Assembly: GCA_026914155.1 (NCBI GenBank)
Contig: JAPPGH010000028.1
Coordinates: forward strand, 1 to 63,553
Source: Candidatus Palauibacter rhopaloidicola
GTDB lineage: Bacteria; Gemmatimonadota; Gemmatimonadetes; Palauibacterales; Palauibacteraceae
DNA length: 63,553 bases
Reading direction: 5' to 3'
In this document: in pieces, positions 58,454 through 63,553 of the stretch
Layout of the letters: the number at the start of each line of letters is the position of its first letter
Position numbering within the stretch: position 1 is the first letter of the stretch
The notes under the pieces: generated by a model
Databases searched by the model: none
Seen by the model: the letters and a program-made list of their open reading frames with translations, nothing else
Told to the model about the DNA's origin: nothing
Program-made: the position numbers and the translations under genes

Positions 58454-60931
58454 ATGTACGACCCGATCGCCATCGAAGCCCGGTGGCAGGCCTGGTGGGA
58501 GGAGAACGGGACCAACGAGCCCGACCTCGACGCCGCCGAGCGCCCGTTCTTCAACCTCATGATGTACCCCTATCCGTCGGCCGAGGGGCTGCACGTCGGC
58601 AACCTGTACGCCTTCACGGGGGCCGACATCTACGGGCGTTTCCGCCGCCTGCGGGGCGACGACGTCTTCGAGCCCATCGGCTACGACGCGTTCGGCATCC
58701 ACTCGGAGAACCACGCGCTCAAGGTCGACACGCACCCGATGGAGTTGATCCCCTCGAACATCCGCAACTTCGAGCGGATGCTGAGGGCGGCGGGGCTCAT
58801 GACCGACTGGTCCCGCACGGTCGATACAACGGATCCCCGCTACTACAAGTGGACGCAGTGGATCTTCGTCCAGCTCTTCAGGGCGGGCCTCGCGGAGAAG
58901 AAGGAGGCGGCGGTCAACTGGTGCCCGCAGTGCCAGACCGTCCTCGCGAACGAACAGGTGATCGCCGGCCTGTGCGAGCGGTGCGACGCCGCGGTCGAAC
59001 AGCGGATGCTGAGCCAGTGGTTCTTCCGGATCACGGAATACGCGCAGCGCCTGCTCGACAACCTGGACTGGATCGACTGGTCGGAGACGACGAAGACGGC
59101 CCAGCGCAACTGGATCGGCCGCTCCGACGGCGCGCGGCTGCACTTCCCGCTCTCGGGCGCCGAGGGGGCCTCGGACGCCGCGGACCGGATCGAGGTGTTC
59201 ACCACCCGTCCCGACACGCTCTTCGGCGCGACGTTCATGGTGCTGGCGCCGGAGCATCCCCTCGTCGAACGGCTCACGACGGACGAGCGCCGCGCCGAGG
59301 TGGAGGCCTACGTGCGGGCGGCCGCGGCCGTCGATCTCGTGGAGCGGCAGAAGACGGACGATCGCGACAAGACCGGCGTGTTCACCGGCGGGTACGCGCG
59401 GAACCCGGCCACCGGGGAGGACATTCCCGTGTGGGTCGCCGACTACGTCCTCATGGACTACGGCACCGGCGCGATCATGGCCGTGCCCGGACACGATCAG
59501 CGGGACTTCGATTTCGCGCGCCAGTTCGGGTTGTCCATCGTCCAGGTCGTGTGCTCCCGGGCGGCGCTCCCGGAGGGTGCGGATCCCGCGGACATCGGAG
59601 GGGGCGAGGCGGAGGCCGCCTTCGTCGAGCACACCGCCGATGAGATTCTCGTGAACTCCGGGCGCTTCAGCGGGATGGAGGCCGACGCGGGCGGGCGCGC
59701 GATCACGGAATGGCTGGCGGAGCGCGGGCTCGCGGCGGCCGAGGTCAACTACCGGCTGCACGACTGGTGCATCTCCCGGCAGCGCTACTGGGGACCCCCG
59801 ATCCCCATCATCTACTGCGACAGCTGCGGTCCGCAGGCGGTGCCGGAGGAGGACCTCCCCGTCGTCCTCCCGTACGTGGAAGACTTCCGCCCCACGGCGA
59901 CGGGCGTGAGCCCGCTGGCGCGCGACCCGGAGTTCTACACGGCGGTGTGTCCGGCGTGCGGCGCCGACGCCCGGCGCGAGACCGACGTCTCCGACACCTT
60001 CCTCGACTCGGGCTGGTACTTCCTGCGCTACCCCTCGACCGAGTTCGATGACTGCCCGTTCGACCCCGAGCGGACGCAGGCGTGGCTACCCGTCAGCAGC
60101 TACATCGGAGGCGAGGAACACTCCGTCCTCCACCTCCTCTACTCCCGCTTCCTCACGATGGTGCTGCACGACCTCGGGCACCTCGAGTTCGAGGAGCCGT
60201 ACGACCGCTTCCGCAAACACGGCCTCCTCATCCGGGACGGCGCCAAGATCTCGAAGTCGCGCGGCAACGTGATCCTTCCGGACGAATACATCGCGCGGTT
60301 CGGCGCGGACACGTTCCGCATGTACCTCATGTTCCTCGGCCCCTTCCAGCGCGGCGGGGACTTCCGCGACAGCGGTCTGGCCGGTCCCGATCGCTTCCTG
60401 AAGAAGGTATGGGACAGTGTGACGGCCGCCGCGGAGGCGGGGCGCACGGGATTCGACGATCCGGGCGTGGAGCGGGCGCTGCACGCCACGATCCGGCAGA
60501 TCTCGGAGGACCTGGAGGCGCTGAGCTACAACACGGCGATCGCCGCGGCGATGGACTACCTGAACACGCTGCGCGCCGGCGGGCGCACGGCCTCGGTCGA
60601 CGAGGTGCGGCCGCTCGTGATCCTGATCGCGCCCGTCGCGCCCCACATCGCCGAGGAGCTGTGGGCCCGCCTCGGCGGCGCGTCGAGCCTCTTCGATCAC
60701 GCCGAGTGGCCGGCCTGGGACGAGAACAAGCTCATGGTCGACGAGGTAGAGCTTCCGGTGCAGGTGAATGGCCGGCTGCGGGCGACGATCCGCGTCGCGC
60801 GCGGAGCCCCGGAAGATGTCGTTCGCGAGGCGGCGCTGGCCGAGGCGAACGTGATCCGGCGCCTCGACGGGGTCGCGATCCGGAAGGTGATCCACGTCCC
60901 GGACCGCATGCTCAACCTCGTGGTTTCCTAG
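58454..60931 (+). CDS. leuS: Leucyl-tRNA synthetase
   Basis: 825 residues. The class I motif is PSAEGLHVGN (HVGN 47-50 for HIGH) and KISKS (598-602; GAKISKSRGN). The CP1 editing domain is present (TTRPDTLFGATFMVLAPEHP, DYGTGAIMAVPGHDQRD). The anticodon-binding part and C-terminal extension (VQVNGRLRATIRVARGAPED) complete the bacterial LeuRS. It charges tRNA-Leu in the cytoplasm. The ATG at 58454 fits the family start (MYDPIAIEARWQAWWEENG). Confidence 0.97.
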   Translation: MYDPIAIEARWQAWWEENGTNEPDLDAAERPFFNLMMYPYPSAEGLHVGNLYAFTGADIYGRFRRLRGDDVFEPIGYDAFGIHSENHALKVDTHPMELIPSNIRNFERMLRAAGLMTDWSRTVDTTDPRYYKWTQWIFVQLFRAGLAEKKEAAVNWCPQCQTVLANEQVIAGLCERCDAAVEQRMLSQWFFRITEYAQRLLDNLDWIDWSETTKTAQRNWIGRSDGARLHFPLSGAEGASDAADRIEVFTTRPDTLFGATFMVLAPEHPLVERLTTDERRAEVEAYVRAAAAVDLVERQKTDDRDKTGVFTGGYARNPATGEDIPVWVADYVLMDYGTGAIMAVPGHDQRDFDFARQFGLSIVQVVCSRAALPEGADPADIGGGEAEAAFVEHTADEILVNSGRFSGMEADAGGRAITEWLAERGLAAAEVNYRLHDWCISRQRYWGPPIPIIYCDSCGPQAVPEEDLPVVLPYVEDFRPTATGVSPLARDPEFYTAVCPACGADARRETDVSDTFLDSGWYFLRYPSTEFDDCPFDPERTQAWLPVSSYIGGEEHSVLHLLYSRFLTMVLHDLGHLEFEEPYDRFRKHGLLIRDGAKISKSRGNVILPDEYIARFGADTFRMYLMFLGPFQRGGDFRDSGLAGPDRFLKKVWDSVTAAAEAGRTGFDDPGVERALHATIRQISEDLEALSYNTAIAAAMDYLNTLRAGGRTASVDEVRPLVILIAPVAPHIAEELWARLGGASSLFDHAEWPAWDENKLMVDEVELPVQVNGRLRATIRVARGAPEDVVREAALAEANVIRRLDGVAIRKVIHVPDRMLNLVVS

Positions 60932-60941
60932 GGAGCGCGCC

Positions 60942-61229
60942 CTACCAGTCGACGGAGCCTTCCGCGCCGGTGTCGATGGGGGCGGCGGTGCCCTCTTCGC
61001 CGAAGAGGTGGATCCGGAGGTTCTTGTAGAGGAACTCGCGCGCCGCGGCTTCGTGGAGCTTGAGTCCGTAGTGGTTGATGAGGAGCATCTGGCGCTGCTT
61101 CCACTCCTCCCAGCAGGCGGCGCAGATCTCGGCCACGATCCGCTCGCCGAGCGCGCTCGGGAACGGGAGGCGCTCGATCCGCTCCTGGTCGTCGCGGCCG
61201 CAGCGAACGCAGGCGAACGGTTCCGTCAT
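60942..61229 (-). CDS. YggX-like Fe(2+)-trafficking protein, four-cysteine variant
   Basis: 95 residues. The C-terminal part matches YggX: ICAACWEEWKQRQMLLINHY then GLKLHEAAAREFLYKNLRIH (compare the AWxEWxxxQTMLINExxLN pattern). It differs in having two CxxC pairs, Cys7/Cys10 (CVRC) and Cys36/Cys39 (CAAC), where canonical YggX has one N-terminal Cys. That suggests a zinc ribbon or iron site. YggX protects Fe-S clusters from oxidation. The ATG overlaps the aminopeptidase stop (ATGA). Confidence 0.7.
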   Translation of the reverse strand: MTEPFACVRCGRDDQERIERLPFPSALGERIVAEICAACWEEWKQRQMLLINHYGLKLHEAAAREFLYKNLRIHLFGEEGTAAPIDTGAEGSVDW

Positions 61230-62278
61230 CTCGAACCTTCCCGACCCACCAGGCGCGTCAGGGCCTCCCACGGGTCGCCGGACTCGGCCTCCCGCATCAG
61301 CGCTTCGACGGAGGGCACCAGCGCGCCGTGCGACTCGTACACGCGCTCGAAGTCATCCAGTCTCGTGTAGTACAGCAGGCGCGAGATCATCCACGCGTTG
61401 TCGAGACCGTCCGGGTCGATCGAGCTGTACTGCGCGTGCAGCCGCGGCTTGTACTCCGTCTCGAAGCGTTGGGCCGCCGCCTCGAACACCTCGCGCTTGG
61501 CCGCCCGCTTCGCGTCGTCCGGCATGGCGGAGGCGTACACCTCCTCCAGCGGCGCAAGGATGGAATGGAAGAAGTCGCCGAACAGGCGCGTGTCCTCCCA
61601 CCTCCACTGCGCCCGCACGCAGGCGCTCTCATCCGCCACCGCGTCGCAGAAGAACTCGATGGCGCCGCGGTACCCGACGAAGTTCGCGAAGCTCTCGTTG
61701 AAATCGGCCTGGCCGGTGGGGAAGTATGTGCTGTGCGTGATCTCGTGGATCACCGTCTCGACGATCCCGAGGCTGTCGAGGCGCAGCGTCGTCGACATGA
61801 TGGGGTCGGGGAACCAGCCCAGCGTCGAGAAGGCGGAGACCGGCCGCACCGAGACGTCGTAGCCTTCCTCGGCCAGGCCGGCGGCCTCCGCGTGGGCGTC
61901 GTCGAAGTCGAAGTATCCCTTGTACGGGACGTGGCCGACGATGGGGAACCACCACGTCTTCCAGCGGAGATCGAACTCCGGGGCGGCGAGCACGATCAGG
62001 ACCAGCGTGTCGCGGTGGAGTTGTGTGAACGACTCGTAGCTCGCCCCCGCGCGCAGCCCCAGGTCGCGTTCGGCGAAGTCTCTCGCGTCGAGCACGAGCC
62101 GCAACTTGTCGCGCGTCTCGCGGGCCACGGTCGTGTCGTGGATCACGGCCCGAATGGGACGGCGCGCGGAGAGGATGCGGGCCTCCTCCCAGCCGGCGCG
62201 CAGGACGTACGCCGGCGAGCAGCCGCCCGCGCACAGCAGGAGCAGCAGGAGCGCGGTTCTCCAGCGCGCCGCGCTCAC
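61226..62278 (-). CDS. Putative aminopeptidase lipoprotein (PF10023-like)
   Basis: 350 residues from GTG at 62278, overlapping the methylase stop (GTGA). A lipoprotein signal (WRTALLLLLLCAGGC) is present. The zinc motif HEITH appears in VETVIHEITHSTYFPTGQAD, followed by NESFANFVGYRGAIEFF with the third ligand Glu. YKGYFDFDDAHAEAAGLAEE and DVSVRPVSAFSTLGWFPDPI are typical of this Aminopep family. It probably acts in the periplasm. It forms a coupled operon with the methylase and the YggX-like gene. Confidence 0.85.
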   Translation of the reverse strand: MSAARWRTALLLLLLCAGGCSPAYVLRAGWEEARILSARRPIRAVIHDTTVARETRDKLRLVLDARDFAERDLGLRAGASYESFTQLHRDTLVLIVLAAPEFDLRWKTWWFPIVGHVPYKGYFDFDDAHAEAAGLAEEGYDVSVRPVSAFSTLGWFPDPIMSTTLRLDSLGIVETVIHEITHSTYFPTGQADFNESFANFVGYRGAIEFFCDAVADESACVRAQWRWEDTRLFGDFFHSILAPLEEVYASAMPDDAKRAAKREVFEAAAQRFETEYKPRLHAQYSSIDPDGLDNAWMISRLLYYTRLDDFERVYESHGALVPSVEALMREAESGDPWEALTRLVGREGSR

Positions 62279-63372
62279 GCGCACCTCACGTAGTGGAGGT
62301 GTTCCCGCACGTCGTCGCGCAGGTAGCTCCGCCGCGGGCCGTCGGCGTCGCTCCGGTAGCGGCGGTAGGGCCGGTGGTGGAACGCGTAGGTGTCGGGCAG
62401 GCCGCGTTCGCGCAGCACCTCCTCGATCGCGGCGCGGGCCAAGTGCCCCTCGTCGTTGTAGCTGAACAGGATGTGGCGTCCGTCCGCGGCCTCCAGCACC
62501 TCCCGCAGCGCGTCCGGAGCCCGGTGCTTCCGGCACCAGTCCGAGCGCTGCGCCTCGTCGGGTATGAGCCCCGTCTTTCCGCGGATCTCCGGCGGCGTGG
62601 CCCAGCCGAGCGCGAGGAGTTCGGGGATGTGATAATACGCGGGATATTGCCGGCCGTTGTAAGGGGGGTCGAGATAGACGAGATCGACGGGACCGACGGA
62701 TTCCAGGAGGCGGGCGGCGGGTCCGCGAAACGCGCTGCAGGCGCCGGCCCCTTCCTTGCGCGGGGTCGGTTCGATGGGGCGGAGCTCGAGCGGGCGCAGG
62801 GCGTTCGGCTGCATCGTCTTCACGAAGGAGGCGTATACGCCCGTCGTGTTCGCCACGCGGTCGGCGGCCTCGATGAGCGTCGCGATCAGGAGTTGCGCCG
62901 CGGCTTCGCTGTGGGAGGTCCCGCGCATCCAGCGTTCGATCCGCGTCCGGACCGCGTCGATCTTCCGTCCGTTCTCGGGAGAGAAGTACATGCGCCCGTG
63001 CTCGCGGCCGGTGGTTTCGTCGCTCGTGTAGTGCTGGGAGATGAACCCGCGGCGGTCCGGCCCATCGAGTGCGGCCAGCCCTTTGAGCAGGGCGCGGTAG
63101 CCGATCTCCCGCTTTCCGTTGCGGGCCGCCGCCGGGAGGAGCGAGGCGGGGTAGCGCGGGGGCGCGTCCAGTTGCACCCGTGCGACCTGGAGGGCGTAGG
63201 AGGACGCCATCAGGTCGCCCGCATGGACCTGCCAGCCCTTCTCCTTGAGCGCCGCCGACACGCTGGCGGTGCCGGCGAACGGATCGCAGGCGACGCCGGG
63301 CGTCTCCTGGAACCCGTCCACGGTCTCCAGCAGGAAGGGGACGAGCTTCGTTTTGTTCCCGAGATAGCGCAC
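62275..63372 (-). CDS. D12-class DNA adenine-N6 methyltransferase
   Basis: 365 residues from GTG at 63372, giving VRYLGNKTKLVPFLLETVDG, the usual N-terminal AdoMet-binding start of D12 enzymes (MRYIGSK-like). Further motifs: CDPFAGTASVSAALKEKGW (motif I region) and catalytic DPPY in VYLDPPYNGRQYPAYYHIPE. The frame is open to 63528 but without protein character. No restriction enzyme is adjacent, so it is either an orphan regulatory methylase or its partner lies outside the window. Overlap with the next gene is unusual for a methylase. Confidence 0.85.
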   Translation of the reverse strand: MRYLGNKTKLVPFLLETVDGFQETPGVACDPFAGTASVSAALKEKGWQVHAGDLMASSYALQVARVQLDAPPRYPASLLPAAARNGKREIGYRALLKGLAALDGPDRRGFISQHYTSDETTGREHGRMYFSPENGRKIDAVRTRIERWMRGTSHSEAAAQLLIATLIEAADRVANTTGVYASFVKTMQPNALRPLELRPIEPTPRKEGAGACSAFRGPAARLLESVGPVDLVYLDPPYNGRQYPAYYHIPELLALGWATPPEIRGKTGLIPDEAQRSDWCRKHRAPDALREVLEAADGRHILFSYNDEGHLARAAIEEVLRERGLPDTYAFHHRPYRRYRSDADGPRRSYLRDDVREHLHYVRCA

Positions 63373-63442
63373 GCGGGAGAATATGGAGACGGGATGCGGG
63401 CGAAAAGCTCCGGGGCGCGGCCGTGAACGCCGGGGTGCGTCC

Positions 63443-63553
63443 GTGAACGTTGGAGCGCGGCTCACGGAGGCGGCGGCCGGCGTCGCGCTCGCGGCGGCGC
63501 CCCTGCTCCGGCGCGCCCGGCCGGACATCGCGCGGGCGGTGGAGGCCCGGCGG
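63443..63553 (+). CDS. Partial gene at right edge
   Basis: 37 codons from GTG at 63443 (VNVGARLTEAAAGVALAAAP, LLRRARPDIARAVEARR) run off the window. The hydrophobic N-terminus and basic follow-on resemble the start of 3-deoxy-manno-octulosonate transferase (WaaA), but the stretch is too short to assign. It is divergent from the methylase. The bases before it contain an imperfect ~20-bp doubling (CCGTGAACG...). Confidence 0.35.
   Translation, partial: MNVGARLTEAAAGVALAAAPLLRRARPDIARAVEARR

Noticed and set aside
1..63553. tRNA, rRNA or transposase genes
   Set aside because: By eye I found no tRNA-type T-loop with acceptor pairing, no rRNA segments and no transposase motifs; a covariance search would be needed to exclude a tRNA.

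Overview
The window is a high-GC (roughly two thirds G+C) chromosomal segment of a Gram-negative bacterium with an outer membrane. A TonB-dependent receptor, an RlpA-type septal protein, a BamA-like barrel fusion and many lipoproteins show this. The mix of secreted six-bladed beta-propellers, a sortilin/VPS10-like propeller protein, a GldA/GldFG-type ABC system, a DUF1080 lipoprotein and a DUF222/HNH endonuclease resembles Gemmatimonadota. That phylum assignment is an inference from gene content, not a measurement. I saw no rRNA, tRNA, CRISPR array, transposase or prophage.

Layout. 1-2064: a small accessory islet with an AT-rich promoter region and a Fic protein carrying an AbiEi-like N-terminus. 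It is bracketed by two copies of a 29-bp direct repeat, one of them inside the neighbouring flavoprotein gene. 1920-5250 (minus): flavin-dependent halogenase-like protein, secreted lectin-like protein and a beta-propeller. 5438-9475: a HupE/UreJ-like membrane protein and two tandem near-duplicate propeller lipoproteins. 9498-10745: a lower-GC STAS-HATPase-STAS protein. 10820-19780: TonB receptor, sortilin-like propeller, orphan plug-domain protein, PhoX-like protein and RlpA. 20004-28182: peptidase/TolB/BamA-like fusion, small membrane protein, NfuA, PyrE, Fur, a hypothetical protein, DUF192 lipoprotein and FumC. 28201-32380 (minus): GldA, fused GldF-GldG and DUF4340, all joined by 4-nt overlaps. 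32465-36929: GT-C-like membrane protein, HNH endonuclease and a VapBC pair with a clear operator. 37050-47566: propellers, a three-gene MFS/Gfo-Idh-MocA/TIM-barrel operon, an S9 peptidase and a serine hydrolase. 47563-52499: a 5'-3' exonuclease, ProB-ProA, DUF1080 lipoprotein, and a RelB-type antitoxin beside a decayed relE. 52518-63553: MFS, Acs, CDF exporter, DoxX, LeuS, a four-cysteine YggX-like protein, an aminopeptidase, a D12-class adenine methylase and a divergent partial gene.

Cross-cutting signals. (1) Several genes (pyrE, the flavoprotein, phoX, probably rlpA) appear to start at CTG, in the clearest case behind a perfect Shine-Dalgarno. (2) A palindrome with core ACGTTCCCGCGGGAACGT occurs four times: three times just after genes and once in frame inside the HNH endonuclease gene. 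(3) Short in-frame tandem duplications recur in signal peptides, linkers and C-termini. (4) Three toxin-antitoxin-type loci are present: Fic with a built-in AbiEi-like domain, VapBC with a double-length antitoxin, and RelB with a deleted relE.
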